Shown here: piece after piece, positions 34,541 to 44,789 of the stretch
Layout: each line of letters starts with the position of its first letter
Position numbering within the stretch: the first letter of the stretch is position 1
Assembly: GCF_038051925.1 (NCBI RefSeq)
Contig: NZ_CP150634.1
Location: 1,860,001-1,924,000, forward strand
DNA length: 64,000 bases
Reading direction: 5' to 3'
From: Methylotuvimicrobium sp. KM2
Lineage (GTDB): Bacteria; Pseudomonadota; Gammaproteobacteria; Methylococcales; Methylomonadaceae
Program-made: the position numbers and the translations under genes
Notes under the pieces: model-generated
The model's database searches: none
What the model was told of the DNA's origin: nothing
The model's input: only the letters and a program-made list of their open reading frames with translations

Positions 34541-35623
34541 TCAAACGCCTTCGGCCAATGCGCGTTCCGGTGGAACCAATTGCTCGCCGCCCGATAAGCC
34601 GGAGACGACTTTGATCTGGCCGTCCGGTAAGGTGCGGCCGAGGCGGACGAAACGGCGCTCGATTTGGCCGTTATTCAGTATCCAGACGACATCGAGTTGA
34701 CCGACTTGATGCACATAGTCTTGCGGAATCGAAAGCAATTGCTCTTCGCCTTGCGGAATGCGAATACGGACGAAGAGGCCGGGGTACAAGCCGGGACGGC
34801 TGTCGATGCGCATTTTGATTAGAAAGTTTCGCGCACCGGGGTTGGCGGCCGGGACGATTTCTTCGATGACCGCAGGTAAGGTCAGTTTCAATGCTTCAAC
34901 ACTGACCTCGAGTGACTGCCCGGTTTGCAGACCGATCGCGACCGATTCGCGGATAAAGGCTTCGACGCGAAGCGCCGCCGGATCGTAAAGCGTCAGGAGT
35001 TTTTTGCCGGGATAAGCCACTTCGCCGGGTTCGGCGTGCCGGTCTATGACTCGAGCCGGAAAAGTCGCCCGAATTATACTGAAATCCTGAATGGAGCTGG
35101 CTTCCTGTAGCTGCGATCCGGCCGCCGCACGTTGCGATTTGAGGCTTTCATAATCGCTCTTGGCTGCATCCAGCGCTGCTTGCGTCGCGCTTTCTTGAGC
35201 GAACAGTTTTCGGGTGCGCTGATAATGCGCCTCGGCGCCGGCTAGGCGCGCGTTCAGCGCATTAATGTTTTGTCTCGCCTGCGCGGTTCGGGCGGCAATG
35301 GCTTCATCGTCGAGCGTAATCAGTAAATCGCCCGGCTTGACGCTATCGCCCGATTTAACATGAATCGCTTTGATGCGAGCTTGAACTTGTGCGCTGATAT
35401 CGCCGGACTGCTTCGATTCCAACGTGCCGGTGGCCTTTTCGAAGACAGGTACCGTGACTCTTTCGACCGTCAGGCTCGGGCCTTGATAAGCCGGTCCGCT
35501 CGCTAAGGTTTCGGGTTTGATTTTGCTTTGAAAGGCGCCTGCCATCCACAGAATCATCAATAACAAGATCAGTAGGGTAACACCTGATAGAGCCAGCGTT
35601 TTTAGATTATTCGGTAAAGTCAT
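34541..35623 (-). CDS. RND efflux periplasmic adaptor (membrane fusion protein)
   Basis: 360 residues. An N-terminal signal anchor (ALSGVTLLILLLMILWMAGA), a biotinyl-lipoyl-like hairpin (IKAIHVKSGDSVKPGDLLIT), a coiled-coil hairpin (about residues 105-160) and a beta-barrel region identify the HlyD/AcrA class. It overlaps the RND permease gene by four bases and lies downstream of it on the minus strand, an inverted order relative to most RND operons. No outer membrane gene is in the operon; the TolC-like gene at 40809 on the plus strand may complete the pump. Confidence 0.92.
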   Translation of the reverse strand: MTLPNNLKTLALSGVTLLILLLMILWMAGAFQSKIKPETLASGPAYQGPSLTVERVTVPVFEKATGTLESKQSGDISAQVQARIKAIHVKSGDSVKPGDLLITLDDEAIAARTAQARQNINALNARLAGAEAHYQRTRKLFAQESATQAALDAAKSDYESLKSQRAAAGSQLQEASSIQDFSIIRATFPARVIDRHAEPGEVAYPGKKLLTLYDPAALRVEAFIRESVAIGLQTGQSLEVSVEALKLTLPAVIEEIVPAANPGARNFLIKMRIDSRPGLYPGLFVRIRIPQGEEQLLSIPQDYVHQVGQLDVVWILNNGQIERRFVRLGRTLPDGQIKVVSGLSGGEQLVPPERALAEGV

Positions 35624-38600
35624 GTTGTGGCGTTCTCGCTTTTGGCATAGATCAAATAATAAACGGCAGGTATCACGAACAGCGTAAACAATGTCGAGGC
35701 GATGATGCCGAAGATAATCGCTATCGCCAAGCCGCTGAATACCGGGTCGAGTACGATAACGAGGTTACCGAGTAAGGTGGTTCCGGCTGTCAATAATACC
35801 GGGCGCATTCTGACGTTACCGGCTTGCCGTAAGGAGTCCTTTAATCCCAGTCCTTCGTTTCGGGCTTGTGTGATGAATTCGACCAGAATCAGCGAGTTTC
35901 TGACCACGATACCGGCCAGTGCGATCATGCCGATCATCGCGGTCGCAGTGAATAACACTGGATCGGGACTGCCGTTGATAAAGCGTTCGCCGAATTGATT
36001 CAGCATCCAGAAGCCGGGCATGATTCCTATCACGGTCAGCGGAATCGACGACATGATGATCAGCGACAACGTGGTCGAGGCGGTTTGTATCCGCAATACG
36101 AAGAAGATACCGACCAGCGCGAACGCGAAGGCGATGCCCATGTCGCGGAATACGTCGACCGTGATTTTCCATTCGCCTTCGCCGCTCCAACCGATCGTGA
36201 TGTCGTCGGGTAACTGCCAAGGAATGCCGCCGCCGGAATTTAGAAACGTGCGCCAATTCCAATCCGGGGCCGAGGTTTTCGCTCCGTTCAAATCGGCATT
36301 GATATCGGCGATTACTTCGGCGGGCGTACGGCCTTCCAACTCGGCCATGACATAGACGACCGGTTTCAAGTCTTTGTGATAGATCGATTTTTCGGCCTCG
36401 GATTCGACGAAGGAGCCCAATTCGGCCAGCATCAAGACTTCGGCACCCGGGTTTCTATCGGGTTTGATCGGCAATACGCCCAAATCGCGCCGGCTGCTGC
36501 GCACGCTTTGCGCAAGCCTGAGTTTAATCGGAACAGGGCGGACTTCGCGTTCGAGATGGAAATAGCCGGGAATATGGCCTCGATTCGCAAGGCCTAAGTT
36601 CATAGCTAGGTTTTCGGTGGAAATACCGGCCAGCGCGGCTTTTTCTTTGTCGGTTTCGAAACGCCAACGCGGTTGGCTGTCTTCAACGCTCGAGTCGATA
36701 TCGACGACAAAGGGCTCTTTCGCCATTCTATCCATGACGACTCGAGCGGCCTGGCGTTGCCGTTCGTAAGGCGTCAGCGTGCCGCCGTAAATTTCGGCGA
36801 CCAGTGTGCTGATGACCGGCGGGCCGGGCGGAACTTCGACGACCTTGACTGAAATGCCGTCGATATTGAGCGGCGCCAGCAAGGCTCTGAGTCTTAGGAG
36901 CACGGCATGCGATTGATGTTCGCGTTCTTCCTTAGGCGCCAAAGTCAGGCGGATATCGGCCAAGTGCGGCGCGATGCGGTAATCGTATTGCCGAACCAAG
37001 CCGTTGAAGTCGATCGGCGACGGCGTGCCGGCAAATGCCGCGATTGCCTTGACCTCAGGCAGACGCGCGGCAATCGCGGCGGCCGAACGGGTAACGGCGG
37101 CGGTATGTTCGAGCGTGCTGCCCTCCGGCATGTCGACGATGATCTGCATTTCGTTCTTATTGTCGAAAGGCAGTAATTTTAAAGGTACTAGGCGCAATAC
37201 CGGCAGTAGTGCGGTCAAAACGAACAAGACCAGCATCGCAATGATGACGATCCAGGCTGACTTGCGATTAGCGATGCAAGGTTCGATCAGTTTTTCATAA
37301 CGGCTAGGCCCGGTTGTCGTTTCAAGATCGTCTTCGGCCGGTTTCAAAGCCTTGCCGGCTAGCCACGGCGTCACGATGAACGCCGTAACCGTCGATAGAA
37401 TGACCGCTACCGGCACGTTGAATGCCATTGGCGCCATGTAAGGCCCCATCATGCCGGTAATGAAGGCCAGGGGAATAAAGGCCAGGATGATCGTGATCGT
37501 CGACATCAGCAGCGCCGGCCGGATTTCGGCGATCGCCGCGACGATACGTTCATTCAAACTACCTTGGCCGAGGCGCATATAGCGTTCGACATTGTCGACG
37601 CCGGTGATCGGATCGTCGACCAGCAAGCCGAGCGATAGGATCAGCGCGAATAAGGTCACGCGGTTGATCGTATAGCCGAAAAACATATCCAGTGCCAAGG
37701 TGGCGCCGTAACAGACCGGAATCGCCAAACCGACCACCAGGGCAGGGCGCCAGCCGAGAAAGATACCGATGAATAACACCACCGTAACGACCGCGAATGC
37801 GAGGCTCGTGGTCAGGTTATTGACTTTTTCATCGGCGGTTTGGCCGTAATCGCGCAAGATTTCGAGTCCGATTTCGGGCGGCAGCAATTCTTGTTGCAAC
37901 TGAGTCAATTTACGATGCACATTTTCGGCGACCGCGACCGCATTGGCGCCGCGTTTTTTCGCGACCGCGATCGTGATCATCGGGTAATCGTCCTTGAAAT
38001 CGGCGGATAAGGGGTGGCCGTCGGCAAACTGAATCCAGCTGTAATGATCCGGTTCTTCCGGGCCGTCGGTGATGTCGGCGACATCGCGCAGATATATCGG
38101 AATACCGTCGACGGTATTGACGACCAGCGTGCTTAATTGTTCGACCGTTCTGACGAAGTCGCCTGCTTCCAATTGAATCGAGCGATTGTTGGCCGAGACG
38201 AGTCCGGCATTATGTAATTGATTGGCTTGTCGGATGGCGCCTGCTACTTCGATGGCCGTGGTTTTCCGGGCCGCCATGCTTTGTGGGTTGAGCATGACAT
38301 TGATCGTTCTGGCGCGCCCTCCGACCACGTTGATTTGATTGGTGTCGGTGATTTGCTGCAATTGCACGGTAATTTCGTCGGCAAAGCGGCGCAACTCATA
38401 GTCGCTGTAAAGGTTCGGCGCCCGGCTCCAAAGCGAAGCCAATACGATCGGCACGTCGTCGACTTCGGCCGGTTTGACTTGCCATTCGGTTACCGCCGCC
38501 GGAATTTGATCTTGATTCGAATAGAGTTTGTTATAAGTATTTAATAAGGCATCTTCCCTGTCTTCGCCGACAAAAAACCGCAAAGTCACGATGGCTTGAC

Positions 38601-38892
38601 CATTGTTCGACCTCGAATAAACGTGTTCGACACCGGTAATTTGAGTCAGCAGTTTTTCCAAGCGCAAGGTAATCTGCTTTTCGACTTGTCCTGCGGGTAG
38701 GCCCGGAGCGGCAACGATGACATTGGCCATCGGCACGACGATTTGCGGTTCTTCCTCGCGCGGCGTAAACGTCAGCGCAATCGCGCCGAGCGCCAAGGAC
38801 AGCGTAAAAAAGAATACCGGCAGGCCGCCTTGCAGCGCGTAAGCGACAAGGCGGTCTAGCGGGTGATTGAAGGATGCGGAAGAAGTAGTCAA
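35620..38892 (-). CDS. RND-family efflux permease (AcrB/MexB-like)
   Basis: 1090 residues, the usual RND size with two repeats of six membrane helices and two large periplasmic loops. The proton relay helix shows LGLLVDDPITGVDNVERYM, with the DD pair in place; the second-half helices (MIGMIALAGIVVRNSLILVE) are also typical. RND pumps exchange substrates for protons across the inner membrane. Substrate specificity (organic, metal or HAE1-like) cannot be set; the large loop lacks an obvious metal-binding methionine cluster. Overlaps its adaptor by four bases. Confidence 0.92.
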   Translation of the reverse strand: MTTSSASFNHPLDRLVAYALQGGLPVFFFTLSLALGAIALTFTPREEEPQIVVPMANVIVAAPGLPAGQVEKQITLRLEKLLTQITGVEHVYSRSNNGQAIVTLRFFVGEDREDALLNTYNKLYSNQDQIPAAVTEWQVKPAEVDDVPIVLASLWSRAPNLYSDYELRRFADEITVQLQQITDTNQINVVGGRARTINVMLNPQSMAARKTTAIEVAGAIRQANQLHNAGLVSANNRSIQLEAGDFVRTVEQLSTLVVNTVDGIPIYLRDVADITDGPEEPDHYSWIQFADGHPLSADFKDDYPMITIAVAKKRGANAVAVAENVHRKLTQLQQELLPPEIGLEILRDYGQTADEKVNNLTTSLAFAVVTVVLFIGIFLGWRPALVVGLAIPVCYGATLALDMFFGYTINRVTLFALILSLGLLVDDPITGVDNVERYMRLGQGSLNERIVAAIAEIRPALLMSTITIILAFIPLAFITGMMGPYMAPMAFNVPVAVILSTVTAFIVTPWLAGKALKPAEDDLETTTGPSRYEKLIEPCIANRKSAWIVIIAMLVLFVLTALLPVLRLVPLKLLPFDNKNEMQIIVDMPEGSTLEHTAAVTRSAAAIAARLPEVKAIAAFAGTPSPIDFNGLVRQYDYRIAPHLADIRLTLAPKEEREHQSHAVLLRLRALLAPLNIDGISVKVVEVPPGPPVISTLVAEIYGGTLTPYERQRQAARVVMDRMAKEPFVVDIDSSVEDSQPRWRFETDKEKAALAGISTENLAMNLGLANRGHIPGYFHLEREVRPVPIKLRLAQSVRSSRRDLGVLPIKPDRNPGAEVLMLAELGSFVESEAEKSIYHKDLKPVVYVMAELEGRTPAEVIADINADLNGAKTSAPDWNWRTFLNSGGGIPWQLPDDITIGWSGEGEWKITVDVFRDMGIAFAFALVGIFFVLRIQTASTTLSLIIMSSIPLTVIGIMPGFWMLNQFGERFINGSPDPVLFTATAMIGMIALAGIVVRNSLILVEFITQARNEGLGLKDSLRQAGNVRMRPVLLTAGTTLLGNLVIVLDPVFSGLAIAIIFGIIASTLFTLFVIPAVYYLIYAKSENATT

Positions 38893-38951
38893 TTTAATTT
38901 AATATTAGTGAACTCTAATATAGCGATTTATAGCATAGCTAGCATAGTCTT

Positions 38952-40217
38952 TCAATCAATTGTTTCGGTCCATTGGCAACGCTTTTTGACAAGTTTAGAG
39001 GTATTGGCGTTGCCGATGCCTTTGGCGATTAAGGCTACGACCCTTTTGTCGGTGTTATAGCCGATGTGTGCATCGAGCGGATTGGCAAATTTTCCTAAAC
39101 CGAAAGCGTCAAAAATTTTCGCGACGTTGATGTTGATATTCGTGACATCGGCGCACAGTCTCGAGTCAATATATTTATCGACAAAATTCTGCTGTATCGC
39201 ATAACTCAATAAATCGTTCGGGTCGCTGAAAGCAATGATTGGCGTTCCGCTCAGAATTCTTTTATCGTAATTCTCGCCTTCGGGGTTGCAATAAGCGTTC
39301 TGTTGGCTATTGATTTCCGGTACTTGACGGCCTAGTTGCAACATCGGCAACTGATTCGACATCATGTAAATCGGAATGACTTTTTGTTGCAGGGCTTTTA
39401 CCAAATCTTTCGGGCGGTCGAGCTCGGGCCTGAAACTGCTATCGCTAAAAAACCGGGCAAGCCGTTGCAATCCGTCGATTGTGATTCGGCTGCCGAGACT
39501 ATGCGATACGACAGCGTATTGGTCGTTTTTTAAATTTTCAACCGCCGCTAAATCGTCGAAAGTACAGCTTTTCGCTTGCTGATCGGGTAAATCGTCCCAT
39601 AAGCCTTTGGTCATCCAGCAAAACGATTGCGTAAACGAAATCAAAATGTCTTCTCGGCTATCGCCGAGATAGATAATCGGATCGGGGCCGGTATCGTTGG
39701 AAAATCGTTTCAATAAATCGTTGACTTCGGCGCGGCGAAAGGAGTATTCGCCTGAGTTGTCATAGGCCAGAATCGCTTTTTGTTGAGCGGTGATTTCGGA
39801 CCAGGTTAGCTCGTAAAATAATAATTCCTGATCGCGTCTCTTGTTGAGCAAACGATGAATTCTCAAATTGCCGAGTTTTTTCGATTCGTCTAAAGGATCG
39901 CGCAGAAAAATGTCTTTGTTACGTTTAGCTCTGACAGTTAGGTTCAGTGATTTGGCGAGCTTTTCGAGAAATTGTGTTGAATAGCCCGGCAGTCTATCGC
40001 CGACTCCATGAACCATTAGTACTTTCATTTTACCGCCCGCATTATTTAGATGCGGCTTGATGCCTTCAAAAGGGCTGCCGGTAACTTCACATAATCGGGT
40101 ATCGGCGGCTTCTTGTTTTTCGAAATAAGCTTCGGCGATGCCACGTCCGAAACTGGCGCAACCGCTGGAAAATATACTGAAAATGGCAATAACGAGAAGA
40201 GGGGCGATTTTTTTCAT
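38952..40217 (-). CDS. Lipoprotein alpha/beta hydrolase
   Basis: 421 residues. A lipoprotein signal is clear (LLVIAIFSIFSSGCAS, lipobox SSGC, cysteine ~20). MKVLMVHGVGDRLPGYSTQF supplies the oxyanion HG motif, and AVVSHSLGSR (GxSxG-type SHSLGSR) the nucleophile; later Asp and His are expected in the C-terminal part (DPNDLLSY, DAHIGY). It is thus a membrane-anchored hydrolase or esterase, likely facing the periplasm. Substrate unknown. It is upstream of the RND operon on the same strand, with a 60-base gap, so cotranscription is possible. Confidence 0.78.
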   Translation of the reverse strand: MKKIAPLLVIAIFSIFSSGCASFGRGIAEAYFEKQEAADTRLCEVTGSPFEGIKPHLNNAGGKMKVLMVHGVGDRLPGYSTQFLEKLAKSLNLTVRAKRNKDIFLRDPLDESKKLGNLRIHRLLNKRRDQELLFYELTWSEITAQQKAILAYDNSGEYSFRRAEVNDLLKRFSNDTGPDPIIYLGDSREDILISFTQSFCWMTKGLWDDLPDQQAKSCTFDDLAAVENLKNDQYAVVSHSLGSRITIDGLQRLARFFSDSSFRPELDRPKDLVKALQQKVIPIYMMSNQLPMLQLGRQVPEINSQQNAYCNPEGENYDKRILSGTPIIAFSDPNDLLSYAIQQNFVDKYIDSRLCADVTNININVAKIFDAFGLGKFANPLDAHIGYNTDKRVVALIAKGIGNANTSKLVKKRCQWTETID

Positions 40218-40261
40218 GGCAACAGGTTTTGAAGGACATTAATATAAATTACATAACAAAG

Positions 40262-40406
40262 GTAACTATTCAGTCCCCTGATAATTAGCGTTCCCACGCT
40301 CTGCGTGGGAACGCCTGAGTACCGCTTTAGCGGTACGAGACGCTAGAGCGTCACGGTCTTCGTTCCCACGCCGGAGCGTGGGAACGATAGGGGTGTGAAT
40401 AATTAC
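40262..40406. repeat. Family A' element with terminal inverted repeats (145 bases)
   Basis: GTAACTATTCAGTCCCC at 40262 and its near-complement GGGGTGTGAATAATTAC at 40390-40406 bound a set of four hairpins: TTCCCACGCTCTGCGTGGGA, ACCGCTTTAGCGGT, GACGCTAGAGCGTC and TTCCCACGCCGGAGCGTGGG. The same element, split by a family C insertion, is at 52605-53050. Confidence 0.8.
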
Positions 40407-40596
40407 AAACAAAAACTACTTTAAATAATCTATTTAAACTTCTAATTTCACTTTTATGTCGAGTCTATAATGGGGCGTTGAGAAAATAAATAGTAACGAA
40501 TTTTTTTGGGTGTAGGTGTTAGAATCGGCTCAGTATTCGGTATTAGTTGAAAGCCCCGCCACTACCTACCGGAAACACTTGTCAATCCAAAGTGAA

Positions 40597-40700
40597 TTGT
40601 AGGGTACGCTGCGCGTACCTAATGTCAGCACAAGGTAGCACATGAGGGCGTTTTAAACTACGGGTAGGACTACTGTGGTATGTACAGCGTCCCTTGCAGT
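40597..40700. repeat. Family D palindrome
   Basis: GTAGGGTACGCTGCGCGTAC at ~40600 and a decayed inverse, TGGTATGTACAGCGTCCCTT, at ~40677 enclose ~50 bases that also resemble the internal part of the copy at 33428-33525. The rest of the 590-base gap before the TolC-like gene shows no gene. Confidence 0.7.
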
Positions 40701-40808
40701 CTTCACTTTCAAACATTAACGCGAATATAGTCTTAAAATTATATCTTCTGTGATTCAGAATGGAGACAAGAGTCGAATTAATATGTTTAAAACCGGGTTT
40801 ATCCTCAA

Positions 40809-42152
40809 ATGAATAGTAGCAGGTTTTATTTTTTTAAAAGCGCCATCGTGGCGCTATTGGCTTTACTTGTTCAAAATCAGTCCTTTGCGCAAGATCTTAT
40901 TGAAGTTTATACGCAAGCCCTGGAAAATGATCCGCTATTAAAACAAGCGCTTGCACGGCAGTATGCCAACGCGGAATTCAAGGATCAAGGCATTGCACGT
41001 TTGCTACCCACTATTTCGGCGACCGGTGCCAGTAGCCGGGAATGGCTTCACAACAAAAAAGCCGGTGGCTTCGATTTTCGAGGTCCGCAGACTAATCAAG
41101 AATTTTGGAATAACACTTTTAGTCTTAATTTTGTGCAACCGGTTTTTCATTGGGATCATTGGATTCAATTAAGCCAGTCGGATAACCAAATTGCTCAGAC
41201 CGAGGCCGAATATTTGGCGGAGCTGCAGAACTTAATGGTTAAAATTACCGAGGCTTATTTCAACGTGTTGTCTGCGCAGGACGGTCTAGACTTTGCGGTT
41301 GCCGAAAAAAATGCGATTGCTCGTCAACTGGAGCAAGCTCAACAGCGTTTCGAAGTCGGTTTGATTGCGATAACCGATGTTTATGAAGCGACGGCTGCTC
41401 ATGATTTAGCCTTGGCCAATGAAATCGAAGCGGATAATAATCTCGATAATCAAAAGGAAGCTTTGCGTGAAATCATCGGCGAATTTGACGGGGAGCTTAG
41501 TCCCATAGGAAAAGAGTTGCCGTTGATTGTCCCTGAGCCCAATGAGATGAAGGCATGGAGCGATGCGGCGCTAAACGGCAACTTTTCGATCATTTCGGCA
41601 TTCAATCAGGCCGAGTTCGCCAGGAAATCCGTCGAGTTGCAAAATAGCGGTCATCTGCCGCAATTAGATATCGTCGGTTCCTATGGCGTGTCGGATAATA
41701 CCAGTACTTTCGGTTTTCGCGGCGATACGCAAAGCATCGGTTTGCAATTGAATGTGCCGCTATTCGAGGGCGGTGCGGTGAATTCGCGCACTCGGCAAGC
41801 AAGGCAAGAGTTTGAGGCGGCCAAACAAAATCTGATAGCGGCAAAGCGCGCCGTCATACGCCAGGTGAACAATGCCTACCGAGGCGTGAATGCCAGTATC
41901 AGTCGCGTCGACGCATTGAAATCGGCCGTTAAGTCGGCGGAGAGCGCGTTGGAAGCAACCGAAGCCGGTTTGGAAGTCGGTACTCGAACCATGGTTGAAA
42001 TATTAGCCGAACAAAGAAACCTTTATCGTGCAAAACGAGATCATGCGCGCTCGCGCTACGATTATCTGATCAACAGTATTCGCCTGAAACAAGCAGCCAG
42101 CAGTTTGAGCGAAAATGATTTGGAATATATTAACTCGCTACTGTCGCATTAG
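40809..42152 (+). CDS. TolC-family outer membrane efflux protein
   Basis: 447 residues with a signal peptide (cut after SFAQ). The long helical repeats characteristic of TolC are present: DLIEVYTQALENDPLLKQAL at the mature N-terminus, QLEQAQQRFEVGLIAITDVY in the first half and EAGLEVGTRTMVEILAEQRN in the second; QLDIVGSYG marks a beta-strand region. Outer membrane channel-tunnel, likely partner of the RND permease-adaptor on the opposite strand, although type I secretion is also possible. Separate promoter expected; the gap to the neighbours is large and full of repeats. Confidence 0.93.
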   Translation: MNSSRFYFFKSAIVALLALLVQNQSFAQDLIEVYTQALENDPLLKQALARQYANAEFKDQGIARLLPTISATGASSREWLHNKKAGGFDFRGPQTNQEFWNNTFSLNFVQPVFHWDHWIQLSQSDNQIAQTEAEYLAELQNLMVKITEAYFNVLSAQDGLDFAVAEKNAIARQLEQAQQRFEVGLIAITDVYEATAAHDLALANEIEADNNLDNQKEALREIIGEFDGELSPIGKELPLIVPEPNEMKAWSDAALNGNFSIISAFNQAEFARKSVELQNSGHLPQLDIVGSYGVSDNTSTFGFRGDTQSIGLQLNVPLFEGGAVNSRTRQARQEFEAAKQNLIAAKRAVIRQVNNAYRGVNASISRVDALKSAVKSAESALEATEAGLEVGTRTMVEILAEQRNLYRAKRDHARSRYDYLINSIRLKQAASSLSENDLEYINSLLSH

Positions 42153-42329
42153 TCTTATGATAAACCTGGATAAGGCTCGTCGGAACCCAAAAAAGCAGGC
42201 GCTTGCAAAATATAGCAAAACGATGAAGTCTTGCGCGAGTTGCCGTTGTCGCTACAAAGATCATGGTTCCAGGATGTTATTTATCGCAAAATCCTAAAGA
42301 CTGTCGACATCATTCAGCCTCTTTCATCG

Positions 42330-42420
42330 TTCCTACCGCCCCTGAGTGGGATGCATACCGATCTTGCCTCGACAACCAAGGTATGGGTTCCCACGGAGAA
42401 CTGTGTGAACCAGAAATAAT
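42330..42420. repeat. Decayed family A repeat
   Basis: CGTTCCTACCGCCCCTGAGTGGGA-like palindrome near 42334 and GGGTTCCCACGGAGAACTGT near 42386 form an inverted, mutated family A copy. At 42263-42298 a further piece, CCAGGATGTTATTTATCGCA, matches the flank of the composite repeat at 51.82 kb. No gene is seen from 42153 to 42451. Confidence 0.6.
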
Positions 42421-42451
42421 TCTTTCCCCATAATTGATTCTTTAAACAAAA

Positions 42452-44566
42452 ATGTCCCAAGTCTCTAAAAATATTTATATAACCGGTGCCGAACAGGGCA
42501 GCGGTAAGTCGGTGATCATGTTGGCTATGATGGAAATGTTTTCCGGTTTTGCCCAAAAGATCGGTTTTTTTCGCCCTATTATTCATGCCGGAGAGGAAAA
42601 AGACGACTTGATTGAGCTAGTAACCTATCGTTATCAACTCGAATGGCCGTACGAAGCGATGTACGGATGCACCGATGAGGATGCACGGCGCCTGTTGGCT
42701 CATGATCGTTATGACGATTTAATCAAACTGATTCTCGCGAAATACCGAAGCTTAAAAATTCAATCGGATTATGTCATTTGTGTCGGTTCCGACTATAAAA
42801 GCGGCGAGTCGATTTTTGAGTTCGATTTTAATGCCGATGTTGCAAATAATCTGGATTGCCTTTTGATGCCGATCGTTCAAGGCGGTAACCGATCCAATGA
42901 TCAAATAATCGATACTTTGGCCGGGCTTAGACATGATGTTCAGGGAAAAAATGCAGCCCTGTTGGCAACGGTGATCAACAGTGTTCCGGCGGCTCAGGTT
43001 GGCGAACTTAGAGACCAATTCGGACACGATCCGCAATCCAACTTTCCTGTTTATGTCGTGCCCTCCGAACCGTCGCTGGAAAAGCCCAGTATGGGCGATA
43101 TCGCCAGATCATTGAATGCAAAGTTTTTATCGCATGATTTCGAAACACTCAATCTTGAAGTTTATAACTACAAAGTAGCGGCGATGTTGGTTTCGGATTT
43201 TCTCGACTACATTGAAAAAGGCGATTTGATTATTACTCCCGGGGATCGTTCGGATATCATTCTGGCCTGTTTGATGGCTTATCATTCGAAAAGTTATCCG
43301 CAAATTGCCGGTTTACTGTTGACTGGGGAGCAAGAGCCCGCGCCGCAGGTGCAATATTTAATCGAAGGATTGGGTGCTTTGCCGTTTGCCGTTTTAGGTG
43401 TTGCCACCGACACCTTCACGACGGCAATGAATGTTACTCGAGTACATGCGCGTTTAAATTCCAATAACGAACGCAAGATAGCCACGGCCTTGAGTTTGGT
43501 CGAAGATAATATCAACATGCAGGAGCTGCAGCAGCGCCTGTTTACGAGTAAAACGCCGCGCGTGACGCCGATCATGTTCGAATATGAAATCTTACAGCGC
43601 GCCAAAGCCAATCCGCAGCACATTGTATTGCCGGAAGGCGGGGAGGAACGCATTTTAAGAGCGGCCGAAATTCTTTTCCTCAGGGGCGCCGTCAAGTTGA
43701 CGCTGCTAGGTAATGAAGAAACGATCAGGCAAAAAATCGCTGCGATGGCTTTGCAATTGGACGACATCGATATTATCGACCCGATGACTTCCGAACTGCG
43801 TCAGAAATTTGCCGAAACTTATTTCGAGTTACGCAAGCACAAGGGCGTTCATTACGAATTGGCGTTTGATCTCATGACCGATGTCAGTTTTTTCGGGACG
43901 ATGATGGTACATCATAATCTTGCCGACGGCATGGTTTCCGGATCGATACATACGACCCAGCATACGATCAGGCCGGCCTTTGAAATCATCAAAACCAAAC
44001 CGGGAACATCGATCGTCTCTAGCGTTTTTTTCATGTGTTTGGAAGACCGGGTGCTGGTTTATGGGGATTGCGCGGTCAATCCGAATCCTAATTCCAGGCA
44101 ATTGGCCGATATTGCGATCAGTTCCGCGCAAACCGCCGCTATGTTCAATATCTCGCCGCGTGTCGCGATGCTGTCTTATTCAACCGGCGCGTCCGGAAAA
44201 GGGGAGGCGGTCGACAAGGTTAGGTCGGCAGTGGAACTGGCTAAACGATTGAAGCCGAAGCTGAAACTGGAAGGACCGATTCAATACGATGCGGCGATCG
44301 ATAGCAGTGTGGCCAAAACTAAAATGCCGGATAGCGAGGTTGCGGGGCGAGCAAATGTATTTATTTTTCCCGATCTGAATACCGGCAACAATACTTATAA
44401 AGCAGTTCAGCGTTCGTCCGGTGCGATTGCCATCGGGCCTATTTTGCAAGGCTTGAATAAACCGGTCAACGACTTAAGTCGAGGCTGTACCGTAAACGAT
44501 ATCGTCAATACTGTTGTGATCACGGCGATACAGGCCCAAGAAACCGGTCGAAAACCGGTGGCTTAG
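42452..44566 (+). CDS. pta: Phosphate acetyltransferase, long form
   Basis: 704 residues, the length of the long Pta enzymes. It has an N-terminal P-loop-like domain (NIYITGAEQGSGKSVIMLAM), a DRTGG middle domain (~residues 210-330) and a C-terminal PTA_PTB catalytic domain (IVLPEGGEERILRAAEILFL, ADGMVSGSIHTTQHTIRPAF, DCAVNPNPNSRQLADIAISS, ANVFIFPDLNTGNNTYKAVQ). Interconverts acetyl-CoA and acetyl phosphate in the cytosol. No acetate kinase gene is adjacent; in methanotrophs Pta can also pair with phosphoketolase, which is not in this window. Stands alone. Confidence 0.95.
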   Translation: MSQVSKNIYITGAEQGSGKSVIMLAMMEMFSGFAQKIGFFRPIIHAGEEKDDLIELVTYRYQLEWPYEAMYGCTDEDARRLLAHDRYDDLIKLILAKYRSLKIQSDYVICVGSDYKSGESIFEFDFNADVANNLDCLLMPIVQGGNRSNDQIIDTLAGLRHDVQGKNAALLATVINSVPAAQVGELRDQFGHDPQSNFPVYVVPSEPSLEKPSMGDIARSLNAKFLSHDFETLNLEVYNYKVAAMLVSDFLDYIEKGDLIITPGDRSDIILACLMAYHSKSYPQIAGLLLTGEQEPAPQVQYLIEGLGALPFAVLGVATDTFTTAMNVTRVHARLNSNNERKIATALSLVEDNINMQELQQRLFTSKTPRVTPIMFEYEILQRAKANPQHIVLPEGGEERILRAAEILFLRGAVKLTLLGNEETIRQKIAAMALQLDDIDIIDPMTSELRQKFAETYFELRKHKGVHYELAFDLMTDVSFFGTMMVHHNLADGMVSGSIHTTQHTIRPAFEIIKTKPGTSIVSSVFFMCLEDRVLVYGDCAVNPNPNSRQLADIAISSAQTAAMFNISPRVAMLSYSTGASGKGEAVDKVRSAVELAKRLKPKLKLEGPIQYDAAIDSSVAKTKMPDSEVAGRANVFIFPDLNTGNNTYKAVQRSSGAIAIGPILQGLNKPVNDLSRGCTVNDIVNTVVITAIQAQETGRKPVA

Positions 44567-44684
44567 GATTACTGCCATTAAACTAGGCTATGCTCGCGTT
44601 AGCAGTTGAAACGGTTCTCTTCCCTATTAAATAAACCATTTAGGAAATAGTCAATGATTGCTTTCCAATACACTGAGCGTGGAA

Positions 44685-44789
44685 GAGGGTACGATTACTC
44701 GCTTGACAGGACGCCGTAAATACGTCCGTGTAGGCTTGACGGCGGCTTTCCCTGCCGCCGACACCTGTCAATCGAGCAACCGTACCCTC
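44685..44789. repeat. Family B repeat, complete copy
   Basis: Arms GGGTACGATTACTCGCTTGA and GTCAATCGAGCAACCGTACC mirror each other; the core GGACGCCGTAAATACGTCCG with GGCGGCTTTCCCTGCCGCC matches the copy at 31968. The rest of the gap (44567-45048) shows only a family C end (TTTATAACGATGGGTG at ~44957) and no gene. Confidence 0.85.
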
